Assembly: GCA_050084515.1 (NCBI GenBank) | Contig: CM114271.1 | Span: forward strand, 40,672,001 to 40,736,000 | DNA from: Blasia pusilla | Taxonomy: Eukaryota; Marchantiophyta; Marchantiopsida; Blasiales | DNA: 64,000 nucleotides | Direction of reading: 5' to 3' | Part shown: positions 30,669-43,200 of the stretch, one piece after another | Layout of the letters: each line of letters begins with the position of its first letter | How positions within the stretch are numbered: the stretch's first letter is position 1 | Made by a program: the position numbers and the translations under genes | Notes under the pieces: model-generated | The model's input: only the letters and a program-made list of their open reading frames with translations | Told to the model about the DNA's origin: nothing | Database searches by the model: none

Positions 30669-31989
30669 TTGTAATGTATAAAAAGTTTACAATTTGATCT
30701 TTTTACAATAATTTAATGAGTTGGATCCCCAAGAGAATCACGATTATGTGGAAAGAGAGTTCAAGAAAGCATTTATCTTGTAATAGTTGTAGTTAAGTGT
30801 TTACAATTCAGATTCAATCACTTATCAGTGTATTCTTCTCTCTCTTAGTACGAAGATTTCGTTCCTCGATTCTCTCTAGTGGAATTGAATTCACGCTTAG
30901 GAAGATCTTCACTCAACATCAAAGAACCTCACAGAGATCTCAACAAGAAGCTGGCTTCTCCTACTTTTGGAACTCAATCCGTCTAGGCAGGCTACTCTCT
31001 GTCGAACAGATTTCTTACAACTCCGCGTTGATTATTCTAATGATGGAAGTATTCTCCTGATTCACTCTTCACTTTGCAGATCCAATAAGAATTCTCAGAC
31101 ATAGGCATTGCACATCAGAATGAAGAAATGAGTGCTTTACTACTCCATCAAGAATGAGAAAGCTTCAAAATATTATACAAGCTCGAGAGGGTACTACTCC
31201 CTTGCTCGGACCATTCCTACAGCATAAGGACTTCGTGAAAGAATGATGAGGATAGCTACTTTCATGCTTCTTAAATATCTTCTGAGGCAGTAGTAGGTCC
31301 AAAGATCTCAAGCGTCTCTTACAAATCTATTGTCTATTGAGAGTTTGTAACTATTTTGATCTACGGTTCTTTTATCTTTTCCTATGATCGCTATAAATCC
31401 ACTGGGCGTAACGGTCCTAACTTCCTATCTGGTCCAAAAAATCACGCCTCTTCTTAGCCTAACTACTCTAACGGTGTGCTACTTCAAATCACTTCGAGTC
31501 TTAGCTTCATTTCACTGCTAAGTCTCGACTTCTTCTTCTTCCCTTGAGGACAAAGCTCTTCTTGAGGACGGAGCGTTGCATTCTTCGCTCTTGTTCTAGG
31601 TGCTTTATCTTCGTGCTTTCGCTGAAGAGCGATGTACTTCTTCCTCTTCGTCTTCATCATGCTTTGTTCAAGAGCGAAGCACTTCATAAAAAAGTTCTTA
31701 ATAAGGCTTTGTTGTCTTTTTCAAGCTTCGCTCTTAGTCTTTAGACTTCGTTTCTGCATTTCCACCTCCTCTAAGGCAAATCCTTGATTTTCCACCTCTC
31801 TACCTTGTCCTAGGAGTTTTATGATCCATTTCAATATTACTCATTCTTCCAATTCACAAACATAATATCTAAAACAGTCTTGTATATACAACCTTCACTT
31901 CATAGAATCTGTATTCCTTGAATCAAAATGTATAAATCTCTAAAAGTACAAAATTATGGGTATCACATATATGGTCGACTTTCTATTTT
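30669..31989. other. Spacer of the inverted repeat; no gene recognised
   Basis: Moderately AT-rich sequence with only short open frames (for example 30,797-31,060, plus). At 31,520-31,745 there is a degenerate CTTC-rich stretch with repeated GAGCGAAG/CTTCGCTC words. I see no conserved domain, RNA gene or transposon terminus. Confidence 0.5.
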
Positions 31990-32305
31990 TGGTAAGTGGT
32001 CTTTGACCTCCTATAATAGGTCAAGAGCCAAGGAGGTGACTTGGAAGCATAGGTTACCATGGAGAGAGCTTGGGGGAGGGGAGGGGTATACCTCAAGGAG
32101 AGGGAGCTTGAGAGTTCATTCTCTCTTTGTTGAACCTCTTGGCACGAGGCAGCGGAGCTATGGTCCCTTGCCTTGTGAGTGTAACCCAAGCCTCTCATTA
32201 GGAGAGTGGGTTTGGTTTGACATTGAGAGAGACATGTGAGAGTGCACATATGTGAAAACTATGGTATTGTGAGAGAGATTTGATCTTATTTTATTAGAGA
32301 TATTT
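31990..32305 (+). repeat. Right arm of the 315-bp inverted repeat
   Basis: Complementary partner of 30,125-30,440. Transcription across both arms would give a hairpin RNA with a stem of about 300 bp. Confidence 0.88.
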
Positions 32306-32897
32306 TGGTACTTCTTGTCTCGTTGTTTGGATACCATGAGTTAGCATGGGATTGTGTGTGTTTGTGTGTGTGTTCGGTGACAACGCTATATGTTGTGTAG
32401 CGATGTGTATGCGTATGACATGTTTGAAAATTAATTATGGGAGTTAATTTAAATCCAAAACCATACTTGAAAATCTTAAGAATTAATTATGGGAAGTTAT
32501 TAGGAACCCTACAAGTATGAGTGGTTTTTTTATATAGATTATCTAACACATCATCTATGGTTTGTGTGAATATGCACCATAGATTAAAGAATCGTTTCGA
32601 GATAATTTTTTGTAATCCGTGAGAAGTTATTGGATTCGTATGACCTTAATTATTAGATTCGTTTGACAATACTTATTGGATTCATGGAACCTTACTTATT
32701 AGGTTGTTGTGACCTTAATTGAAGATTCGTGTGAACTTGAATTGGATTAAACATTTTTTCACCTCCATATGAATCCCATCCTAGAAAAAGGGTTAAAATT
32801 AGAGGCTTACATAAAGATGAAAAAAAGACATTAAAAAACCCTTTGAGAAAGGGCACCATAACCAAGGCATCCGGAACTTGATGTAATCTAACCTGCA
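32306..32897. other. AT-rich intergenic stretch without recognised features
   Basis: Contains several near-repeats of AATTAATTATGGGA (about 32,430-32,500) and TTATTGGATTCGT-like words (32,620-32,740). No open frame of note. Confidence 0.5.
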
Positions 32898-33880
32898 TTT
32901 GAGTGGCCCTAATACGGGGTGTCAAAGATCACCCTAGCTCGGGTAGTGGGTTAATGCGGAAGTGTTAAAGCAAGAATCTGCCACCAATTGCAAGAAGGAG
33001 GTTGCTTTCAAGCTTCCCGTTTTGGCGCTCCCAAGGAGGTCGTGAAGTGTCCGCTCTGAATTTCCCCAATAATTTGACTTAGGTTTAGTCCGGTATTTTG
33101 ACTTTTGTTTACTACCTTCTTGGTGAAAGGAAGGAGATACAAATTTTTTTCTGGGGCCCTTGCTATGTGGGTTGTCGTAAAATTTCCTCTTCAGGAAACG
33201 GTTGCATGACATGGTCGTAGTCTTGGACCTTATACCAAGATGATCTTAGATAGGGTGGTCTTTGACACCCCTAATACAATTCCCCTAACTCCAAAAGCTT
33301 CCCAAAACCTTGACATGTTGAAATAAGAGGTCTCAATAAAAAGCGAATGATGGAAAACCCATCCGGAATTAAAGAAAAGGGGGGACTCAAAGAGTTATTT
33401 ACGTGAAGGCCACAACCGGCCTAGAAACCGAAAAGGGGGCACGCCCCCTTTCGACTAAACTCACCAACTACAAAGACAATATCAGCAATACCTAAAGAGA
33501 TGTGACTACCACTAAGTGGTCCTCTAGCACTGGTTTCTCCCACCGCCTGAGTCCGCCGTAAAAGCCTATTGATTTGGACACGCTGCAAAGCTATGGAAAC
33601 CCCGTTGCCTACAATAGAAAATCACAGTACTTAATGACAACCTATTTATCGACACGAAAAGATGGACCCAATCTATAAGGAAAGAGTCAAATCTCTTCCC
33701 CATATCCCCACACATCTCTATGGCTAGAGGAACCGAGTAGATGCCCATTTAAGGAAGGGTCTTCTTCACCGCCGATCCTTGCAGCAATCTCCTTTGTGTT
33801 ACTATCACTCGACCAACTAACTTGTACCAATCTCCAAGTAAACTAGGAACCTTTCGGCGGTGCTTTGAGTGGCCCTAATA
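32898..33880. mobile_element. LINE-derived insertion with 17-bp target-site duplication
   Basis: The 17-mer TTTGAGTGGCCCTAATA occurs at 32,898-32,914 and 33,864-33,880 and encloses 949 bp. Inside, 33,325-33,835 (minus) is the 3' end of the same LINE family as 59,455-61,495. It keeps part of the C-terminal domain and 3' UTR similarity (GTTGTGGCCTTCA, TCTTTGAGTCCCCC, GATGGGTTTTCCATCA). The left part has an inverted repeat (GGGGTGTCAAAGATCACCCTA, 32,916-32,936, against about 33,248-33,270), suggesting twin priming or a compound insertion. The right border lies about 0.38 kb upstream of the SLD5 start codon. Confidence 0.75.
33566..33840 (-). pseudogene. LINE C-terminal domain fragment
   Basis: The minus-strand reading has LLQGSAVKKT, then VPLAIEMCGDMGKRFDSF and LSLSTVIFYCRQRG. 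It aligns with MLQGAAAAAAAKKTHIY, IPLAIEMYGAMGERFDF and LSLATAILYCRQRV of the LINE at 60,495-61,364. Upstream RT sequence is missing, as expected of a 5'-truncated copy. Confidence 0.85.
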
Positions 33881-34256
33881 GCCGCTCGCCGAGGAAATCC
33901 TTCGTCCGTGAATCGGGGAGGGCGGGAAACTGTGAGAAACGACGAGTTCGGGCTGCCAGTGGACCGATCCTCTGCGTCTCCGCTCTCGCGCTCGCTCTCG
34001 TGCCTCTGCGTGTGTGCTCTCGTTCTCTTGCTCCTCCTCCATGCGCTGCCCTCGTCAAACGTTTCGGGGAATCGGTGCCCCTCTCGTTTGCGTGGCGTTG
34101 TCTGTGTCAGGCGTGGGTTTGGTGGAGCGAAGAGGTGGTGGATTCGGAGGCCAGAGTAGACAGGCAGAATCCTTGTGGAGTGCAAACAGTGGCCGAGTTG
34201 GAGACGATTAGTTTCTAGGCGGATTGGATCGGACCTGAGTGAGCTGCGGAATTCAC
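33881..34256 (+). promoter_or_regulatory. Promoter and 5' UTR region of SLD5
   Basis: GC- and CpG-rich sequence between the LINE insertion and the SLD5 ATG, with several CGCTCTCG/CTCTCTGC pyrimidine-rich stretches typical of plant 5' leaders. No TATA box is evident. Long open frames here (for example 33,865-34,218) have no recognised similarity and are probably chance frames in GC-rich DNA. Confidence 0.5.
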
Positions 34257-36396
34257 ATGGACGACGAGCCAGTTCCGAGCGCCACGCGCGCGGAAGGTGG
34301 GGGTGGTAATTATGGAGAGGGAGGCGTGTTTGGTTCAGAGGAGGAATCGGTCCAAGAAGAGTTTGGAACGGATGAGGGAAGCAGTGATGTGGAGCTGCTC
34401 CAAATAGTGTGGCGGAACGAGAAGTCTTCCCCGGAGATTTTGCCGTATGAATCGTCGTTGGTGGAGCGCATTCAAGAGCAGATCATGCTCATGGTATGGC
34501 CATCCAGCCTCTCTGTTATTTTCTGGAAAGGATTTTTTCTCTTCTTTTCTGAGGATCGTTTTTTACTGGAAACGGACGTTTAGCTAGCGCACCCTGTTTT
34601 GAAACTTTTCGAAGCAATGTCATATGAGAAGCGGTGTCTGTTATATGGTTATCACCCAGCCATTACTCTTCTTATGGAACTGAATGTATTGTCGATACTT
34701 GCTCCCGTCATGCTTGGGGCTTTCTGGATGCATTTTTATGTGAGTGGTTGTCTGTTGAGATAACTATTTCTCATACCCTGGGTCTATCGATTCCATCCGC
34801 ACTTAAAAGGTCGTCACGTGATTGGCTACTAAATCGTTAAGCTGGGCTCATTTTAAGAATTCATAATTAAGGTTGAGATATTTATTCTTCATGCACTGGC
34901 TCGATCGGTTTGTACCGCACTCGGGGTCGTTGCATGGTTTCCCTATGTCCTGTTCCCTTACGCTAGCCCCATTTATGAAACTTCATGTTTGGATGGTTTT
35001 GCAGGAGGACAACATAGAAGCCTTTGCGACGGAGATCTCTGACGAGTTAATGCTCTCTTTGTATCGTATGGATGTCAGCCGCACGGTCTTCTTGCTGCGA
35101 TCCTATCTCCGGACGCGAATCAGTAAAGTACTACCACAATTCTCCTATCTGGATGTGCATTAGTCCAATTATTTCAAACCTTTCTGAGTTCTTGAGCTCA
35201 TTACTACGCACTTCGAACCGTGACAGAAATTCCTCCTACTTGCCAGCTGGTCTGGAAATTCATGACAAAGATACTGAGATTGTAATCGCTGTGTGGGGCC
35301 GGGAATAGATAGAAAGGCATGCAATGTACATAGTTGAAACTCAAGAGCTTTGGGAGAGACTATCCGATAACGAGCAGGAGTATGCCAAGAAGTAAGTTTG
35401 CCAGCGGCAGAAAGCCGTCTTGCATTTGTATCCAAAGTCACCGAAAACGAACTGATTCCTGCGAGTTTCAACTCTATACAAGATCAGAAGTGGGAAATTA
35501 TACTCGTGATGCTGTTATAATCCCTTGCTCTGTGCAAAGTATAGACGCTTGATTCACTTTCGAAGGTTCTGTACTCCCCCATATGTGGACTGAAACGAAC
35601 AACAGAAATGACTTGCCCGGTCTTTTGCAGGTTCTGTGAGATTTTCTCCAAGCACATGGAACAAAGTGTCCTCAGCAGATTACCATCTCAGTACGGGTCT
35701 ATATCCAAGCAAACCGCCTCGAACGAGGAGAGCGATATGAGTATCCTACTGTAGATACAATATAAAACAATGTTGGGATGGACCTGAATTGAAAGCACGT
35801 TTAAGTTTTTCCTCATGAAAATCTCGAGTTATTATTAGTGTGGATTTCTGGTATCATTCCCAACTCTTTTACCTCTTTTCCCAAAAAGTTGAACGCGAAT
35901 CTTATGTCTTCCTTCACTAACCTTCAGTTCCCAAGCCGCAACTCGACACTTTTGTTTTCTGCAGGATTAGAGGAGCCATTGGTTCCTTCCAACTGGATGA
36001 GAAGTGAGTATCATGACCACCGTGTGTGTATTTAGGTTCATGCAAGCTTGTCGGACAAGGCTTCTAAGATGTAGATGTAGATGTTTCTATTTTGAAACGA
36101 GAAATTTTGAAGGGTACATGTGAGTCAGTCGGTCCAGTTCTCCGTCGTGAAGTTCTTTGAGGAAAAGTCTCTTCAATGGAGTGCACTAGTGGTTTGTCTT
36201 ATGGGTGGCTCGGAGTGGCGATATCTTTTGCGGATCTGCTTCAGAAAGCTCAGGGAAAACTGTGTTCTGATTCCGTTTTGTAGTATGTCCAAACAGAGGT
36301 GATGAGACCGTGGATCTCATGACGAACGACTTGTATATTCTAAGGTACAAGCCTGTAAGAAAGCTCCTAGAGGCGAATAGGATAGAACTGATTTGA
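34257..36396 (+). CDS. SLD5: GINS complex subunit SLD5 (six exons)
   Basis: SLD5 is part of the GINS tetramer, which joins Cdc45 and Mcm2-7 to form the replicative helicase in the nucleus. Exons inferred from GT-AG borders and protein similarity are 34257-34493, 35005-35127, 35309-35391, 35631-35740, 35928-36003 and 36297-36396. They total 729 bp, 242 codons plus stop, and phases agree at every join. The family landmarks are present: DVELLQIVWRNEKSSPEILP (exon 1), LYRMDVSRTVFLLRSYLRTR (exon 2), IVETQELWERLSDNEQEYA (exon 3), KHMEQSVLSRLPSQY (exon 4), PQLDTFVFCRIRGAIGSFQL (exon 5) and VDLMTNDLYILRYKPV, ending NRIELI (exon 6). Its length is close to other SLD5 proteins (about 220 residues), with a slightly longer acidic N-terminus. 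No stop or frameshift interrupts the exons, so this is probably a functional host gene. Confidence 0.93.
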
Positions 36397-36467
36397 ACTT
36401 TAGTTATGTCAGTTACCTGTATAGAACGTGCTCAAGGATTGTTCGACCATTATATCATCTCCTTCGT

Positions 36468-36527
36468 CTTAAATGGTCAAAATGAGGTACCATTCAAGAC
36501 GGCGGTACCCCATTTTGAACATTTAAG
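36468..36527 (+). other. Foldback hairpin just downstream of SLD5
   Basis: The 24-nt arms CTTAAATGGTCAAAATGAGG... (36,468-36,491) and GGTACCCCATTTTGAACATT... (36,504-36,527) pair with three mismatches around a 12-nt loop; flanking CCTTC/GAAGG may extend the stem. It lies 71 bp after the stop codon, so it may be in the 3' UTR. It could be a small foldback element, a microRNA-like precursor or an mRNA structure. Confidence 0.75.
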
Positions 36528-39500
36528 AAGGTCGTGGGATGGATTAGCGAATGTGACTGCTGAAGTGTGATGTACACTAACAGCGCAATTATTCTCTTAC
36601 AGTTGTGCAGTTGACGGTTCAGGAGTCACAATTCAGTCTATATTTTCTTGTCTCCTACCATTTTTGTGTTGTTTCTTAAGAAGATAGCCGAACAGAGCCT
36701 ACCCAGCGCATTGCCAATGAAACATGTAAACCAGAACGATGATCTGCAATCACATCCCGTTTTTGTTGAGGGTTAATACCCAGGATCGAAATGCTCTCAC
36801 AGAAACCTGACTCCTCGAATATGATTAAAACTCCGAACGGGAGTTCTGTCGCGAGCTGATCATTTAGTGGACGCGTCATAACGATAAGCAATCCCTAAGA
36901 TCGAGCGGGTGACTTCGGGTACCGGTTGTCTAATGTGGAGGTGTTCATATGAAGTGGGATTTCTCGGTAATGCTATCTATCACTAGACGCTTTACGGCAC
37001 TAAATGGAGCGTTTAAGTCGCAGCGTTCTTCAGCACTGCTCTGACCCAAGTACAGCACATTCGGCATTCCAGGATTAAGGATTGGTGACTTGAGGACCTC
37101 CTAGACCTTCACGTTCTTCGGTCGCTCGTTTCCTTTCGTTTGTTCTAATTATTCTGCTCTCTGGGTGTGAGTTCCTCACCTCACCTCGCACCTTCGTGAC
37201 GGAGTGATGTAATGAAAAGGTTCAGAATGGTTGGGGGAGGTTTAATCGTCGCAGTGGTCCTTGGTTTTGTCTTGAATTGGGCCCCCGTGATTTAGGTGCG
37301 TACGTAAACGAGACAATAAAGGAGCGAATCCTCCTTCAGACGTTAAACCAAGAAATTATATCGGGCAGACACTTCTCGTCGTGGTCCTCTTAGTGGACCT
37401 GAAACGAAACGGAAAACTCGCGCAAGGGACGGAAGTGTCATCCACCGAACGTGTCCGATTCGCGATCCGGGACACTGGACGGAACTCTTGCCCTCCCTCT
37501 CGAACACGAGTTCGCAGACTGTAGTGTCGTAAAATCGGCGCTGAAACACGCGAGCCAGTTCACATCTGCTACCGACTGAATGCGAGGCTCGCCACTATCT
37601 CAGGGGCCGGGGAGGAGACGGTAGTAGCGTCCCATGTAGTTGGAGAATGTTCTAAAGGTGAGTGCGGCTATGTTTAGAGGGTCATGAGAGCAGATCAAAG
37701 TACCGTGAGCCCTGAGCGTGCCCATGACGCATGCATGTTGAGCCGGCTAGTATTAATCCTCGTGGTCGGTGCGAGCACGGCGATCCATTTCGCGGCGTTT
37801 AGCAAGTACAATGCATGGTGAAGGCAAGTACAAGACACCGGACTTCCTGGAGTTTGCATTGTTGTCAAGACGTTCGTCGGGCTTCAAATTTGGGAGCTCA
37901 TGATGATGGTGAAGCGGATAGACGATGATTTCCAGCCAGTGCCCCGGCCCCGCTGTCAGCGTGTGCGAACACCTAACGTCCGGGGCGATAGAAAAGAAAT
38001 CCGACGACGCGTGTTGCCTGTGATGATCACATTTCAGCGTGGATTTCCTCACAAGGATCCCCAGGCATGATTGCCAACTTTTTGCATGGCTTGGGTCTCG
38101 GCGGGCACGATGGACTACTTTCTACAAACTCGGTTGCTTGCCAGAAACGACTGAGGTTTTACTCGCGCTTACTCGGGTCGATCTTTCCTCACACGACACA
38201 CTGTTTCTAATCGCCGGGCTCGTCTGCACCACTCGCAGGAATGGGCACGGACTCCGTGCCATTCCTACGCTCTCTGCATGGCTCGGGCCCGAAATCTGAG
38301 TTCTCCGGATCCGGAGTTCATGAGTGATGATGATGTATACTAACTCGACTGGCCCTTCTCTTGCCGCTTCACTGTTCGTCCCTCGCCGATCTCGCGAGAG
38401 CTCGGGAGCTGCGTTGCGTAAGGGTATCAGTAGATTTGCGCACGAGTCCTGCGCCTGCGACGAGGGTTCATAATGAATTGAGGGTTTCTCCTCCTCGAGT
38501 CCGAGTCCTCGCTCGCTGGTAATCGCGTTCTCCTCCTCCGTGCGATTTGCGAAATTTTCTCCTTCCGCAGTGTGCCACTCTCGGGAAACACGCTGTGTCG
38601 GATTTCCATTCCATTTCGAGGACCGAGAGACTCCTCGGACTCCGCAGAAGAAGAAGAAGAGGAAGGACGGAGGAGGGGGGAACACGTTCTGTCTTGTCAG
38701 AACGGACTCGATCTAGAGAAGTCCCCAAAATGATTAGGACAATATTAAGTAGAGAAGGAGCGTGGGGCGACGCCGCTAAACTAGGGGAACAAACGAGGCG
38801 CGAAAAGGGTGGCGAGGACGGGGAAGCTCAGGGGCCATGATCGCAGGATTCGCAGCACATCGCCAGAGGAGCTCAGGCCACAGGAACCTCCCGCGTACAT
38901 TATTAAACCTGTAACGAAAGCACTGTTTGACCTGGTCCTGAGTCCTGACTGTAAAGCTGGGGCTTTTGGCAGTCGTGGGGAAGAGTGGCCGGCTGGGCTC
39001 CCGCTGTAATAGTAGCGTGTTTGGAGGTGCTGCGCCGTATCCATCAAACATTTGCCTCCCAAACTGCTGAAAGAGCGGAACTTCTATGTTTGGCGGAGTA
39101 CAAACGCGGCTGCGGTCCACCCGGCTTGCACAGTTTCAGGGGATATTCCGCCACTACTTCCCGCCGATGGAATCGCTCCCCCGATCAGCTTTCCACATCT
39201 CGCCTTCCGCGGTTAACACCCCGAGTGTCTGTCTTAACCCTTTATCCTCTCCCTCCCCGAGTCCTGCCACTTTAGCTGTCCCCTCCCCCATCCCCCCCCT
39301 TAACCGCTCCTCCGTCCGACTCTCCGCCACCTCCCATCCCTCCGTCCCTCCGGTGGATGTCCGTGGCTGCGACTCAGCTGCTCTCCGTCGTCCCCCTCGA
39401 CTTCTCTGGGCCTTTCCTCGCCATCGAAGGCTGCTCGAGATGTGCGCGAGAGACCCGAAAACCTTCAGAACTCACAGTGAAACACGCATTACGTTGTGCG

Positions 39501-40200
39501 ATTCCTTCGCCGAATGAAAGAAAGAATCGGCCCTCAGCCCAGAAAAAAAGGCTGCAGCCGGAGGTGCGGCATTCGCGGTGTGGCGATACTGCAGTACCGG
39601 CTCCGCCTGGTGCACGAATCCCAGCGCACGTGTACGCAGGCGTCCGCCGAATCCCAAGTGAGCATCCACCACGAGAAAGAATGTTCACAGATGCATTTCT
39701 GTCACGGCATTTCTGCTGCTGCGGCTCCTTCTTCTTCTTCTTCTTCCCTTGTGAAGTGGCGTCGGGTCGAGGAGCCCGTCCTCCGTAACAGTCAACTCAT
39801 TCTTGACGACGAGAGACAGAGAGAGGCAGAAACATCTCTCGGATTCCCTGCACATTCCGCTCCGAAGAATAATCGCTCGACTTTTCGTCATAGGGAACGC
39901 GCCTTTCCCCTCCGACTCCGAGCAAGACGCCCGAGATTTACGCTCTTCTCAAGTGTAGCAAGCGTTTCTTGAGGACGAAGTCGCACGAGACCTTGCGCCT
40001 CTTGCGCATTGGAAATAAATCTATCACAATCTCAAACCCCTCTTGCGTTTCAAATGACCGTCAACACTCATTATTTGAAGGAGCTGTAAAAGTGAACAAC
40101 CGAAAGAATAGACCTCTCTTTTCGCTTCTTGTGAGGGTCTGTTATGGTTGTGAATCCAATGGAATTTAGTAACTCTTCATACTCGACGGTCCTTCGAAAC
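36528..40200. other. Intergenic region with unassigned open frames
   Basis: GC-richer, unique-looking sequence. Open frames such as 37,753-38,052 (-), 38,122-38,685 (-), 39,086-39,517 (+) and 39,496-39,972 (+) are 99-187 codons long. They show no motif I recognise, and several overlap on both strands, which argues for chance frames. Microsatellite-like GAAGAAGAAG (38,646-38,660) and CTTCTTCTT (39,729-39,742) runs are present. Confidence 0.4.
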
Positions 40201-43200
40201 TCTTTTATTTATGGTGCCTTTATTCTTACTCTTGACCTTACCACCTACTGAGGCCCTTTACTCGATCATCATCACCATTCCATCACGCGTTTTCACACCA
40301 AATGAAGATCGATGAGAAGAAGAAAATAAACTGTTGACGAGTCACGATTGACTCCACTTCTTTTGGGATATCCCATCACTAAATTTCAAGCGGTTTCCGC
40401 CCAAATGAAGACTTAGTGGAACTCCAACTTCGTCTTCACCATACGCTCATACCAACGTTTCCTAGAAGCCTTACTTTGGTCCGTTCGTGTATCGCCGTTC
40501 CCATTTCTCGGATTTTCTCTCACTCATCTACCCTCGGGTCTCTTGAGTTCTCGAGCTCTTATTGAACATCTATCCTCATTCGTATTTATTTTTCTTGAAC
40601 ACATTCGTCCTCATGGCTCTTGAATTTTCGCCGCCTTTGGGAACATATAAACCCCTGGTTCGTTGATTTTCAACGCAATTTGGGGCACATCGATCCTCAT
40701 ATCTAGCGCGCAGGCACTGTAGCCGTTTCGTAAGTGCGTACGCTGACTCTCCATGTGCAGCGAGCTCCGCACAGTGAAGTCTAGATAATGCTCCACGAGC
40801 AGAACAGGGAGAGAAGTATGTACGAGGACCTTCCGATCCAAAATTCTAAATGAACGAGCCCAAGTGAAGTGGAAGCCATTAACGTCCCGACTTTTAATAA
40901 GACTTGTGCGCTGAGGCTCTCCCATGTGGGCGGATGCAAAATGGAAGCCACAATCCCTGGGGAGGAAGGGTCCATGTATTAGAGTATTCACCATCGCACA
41001 TGAATGAAAGCTCGATCGATGTCGTTGTTCTCTCTTGTGATGGTGCCCAGATGATCAAGTGCCTTCGGTCAAGTTTGGTGGCTTACACGAGGGGCACCCT
41101 CTAAAGGTGAGGGTTTTCCATGTCGCTGCACTAAGAAAGCTCCTAATTTTTCGTCACATAGCTTGGCGAGAAGAATCGTTTATAGGGATGACACGTGCTC
41201 ATTCCCTAGACGCATTACGTGTGCATCCCTGACCATACTAAGGACTAGAATCTAGCGTGATTAACAAATGTCAAGTTTGGAGATTCTTGGGAAGTTCATG
41301 AACAAGATCATCAAGTGGTGGCAGCTCTATATTAAACAATCCGTATGAGAATAATATGCGAATATCTCTAGGTGATAGGGCTTGCCCTTCGAAGGAACAC
41401 AGTGGATTCAGTGTTTAACAAAGTGCTATATCTTTTGTCCGTAGTTTAGTTTAGATATACATGTGTGAACTTAGTGATCAGACCATCGAACAGTTGTAGA
41501 TCTACATTAAAAATGCTATAGGAGAGTGGTACCAAGTTCTCTCAAGTTGATAAATGAGGGAGTAGAGACTAGTTTATATGCTTACTTACGTTCTGGCAAC
41601 TAATTTTAGTTTTAGATAGTGGGATACATAGCACGAGGAGAGCTATGAACATACACGGAAGCATATATATAATGGAGAGAATAAGATTACAGAATTTGGT
41701 GGACTTCCAGCCACAAACAAGAGCTTCAAAGTGCAACTCCATCCAAAGAAGAGATTCAAAAAGACTAATATTATGCCATAACAACTCAAAGGAGTTCCCC
41801 CTCTCACACACACACACACATAGTGAAAATCTAGAGAAATGGTGGGCATCCTTTCTAATATTAGAGACCGCCCAAAAAAACAAAGAAACTAGTGCATACA
41901 AAGACAACACCACCCATTGGAGAATTGTATACAACATGAGCTAAGAGGAAGTTTGCACATCACGAAAATTTGCTGGCAGCGGGAGAAATAGAAGATGCCG
42001 CCTTTGCAATTGCACAACAACAACTAACAACTGTTGATGAAGGTGGTTCGAGTCCACGAGCAAATGGTATGCGGGGGAGCGATGGGTGCTCTTGCTTCGA
42101 TCCATGCAAGCGAGGATGTGGCAACTTGTGAAAATAGGAGGGACGTTGTGCGACTCTTCGGGTAGTGGGTGTGTGGCTCTCTTGCCATGCCATTGGAGAA
42201 TGTGACGACTTGTGGGATTCAAGTTGGTGGATCCAAGGCGCTAGAGCTAGAGAGAGGTTGGGCTACTATTGCGTGGTTGCTTCTCTTGGTGGATGTGGCA
42301 ACCTGTGAGAAAAGGAGACGTCTCCAACTACAAGTTTCAGATTTCTAAGGCCAAGTTTCTATTCACCTCCAAAAGCGAAGATGCCACCCGCGCGTGTGCA
42401 GAGTGTCTCCACACATATTCCCTAACGTATATAGAGGGTCGCTCCGCTGTCAGCATTTTACTTACCAGTTCCTGTATAAGGGGTGGTCGGTAAAAGAAGG
42501 GTCAACTTTTTGGAAGAACCTCTAAATGAAAATATCCCGAGAAGAAAAAAACGGCAACAAGGTAGAAGTTTAGTGTGTTTAGGAATACTTCCTAAATACC
42601 GCGTCAGGTTTTTTTTTTTTTAAGTATAAGTTCAAACTTTGTTTTAAATTCTGTCTCTCTCTCTCAAAAGTTAATGAAGAAATAACATTTTTCCCCGCCT
42701 CCAAATCCATCTTTTCCATAGATTTTTTAGCCGAAAGGAAATTATCAATTAGCTTGGACGCGTGTAAACTCTTTTAACTCGACAAGCTAAGCTCAAATGA
42801 GCGCATGTAATGGATACTCGAAATGGGGGACTTATATCAATCCATGACTAGAAATTCCCACCATAGGGCGGTGGTAACTCGGCATGGGCTCTTTTAGTGG
42901 ACCCTCCAAATGAAAGCATATGTGTTAGTAGCTAGCTATAGCCCGTGCGCTTTCTTTAGAAATGCTCTATGCGCCACCTTTCCTCAAGTGTTGGTCCCCA
43001 TACATAGACTACAAAATCTGGGTCCCCACAACAGTAGTGCCCCTGAAATAGCAGCGTTCCATCTTAGTTAGAAACTGTGCCAAAGTAGCTGGCATCCGGT
43101 CCTGCCAAACTGCGGCACGTAGAAGTTGCATAGTCACCCCCTGGCCTCCGTGGCGCCACGGGGCTCACAACAATCTCCGTCCTTCACCCACCGCCAGAGT

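Noticed and set aside
33865-34218. Open frames upstream of SLD5 as separate coding sequences
   Set aside because: Three overlapping frames on both strands in CpG-rich DNA, no similarity to known proteins, and the position fits promoter and 5' UTR.
38122-38685. 187-codon minus-strand open frame as a gene
   Set aside because: It is compositionally biased, overlaps other open frames, and has no recognisable motif or supporting splice structure.
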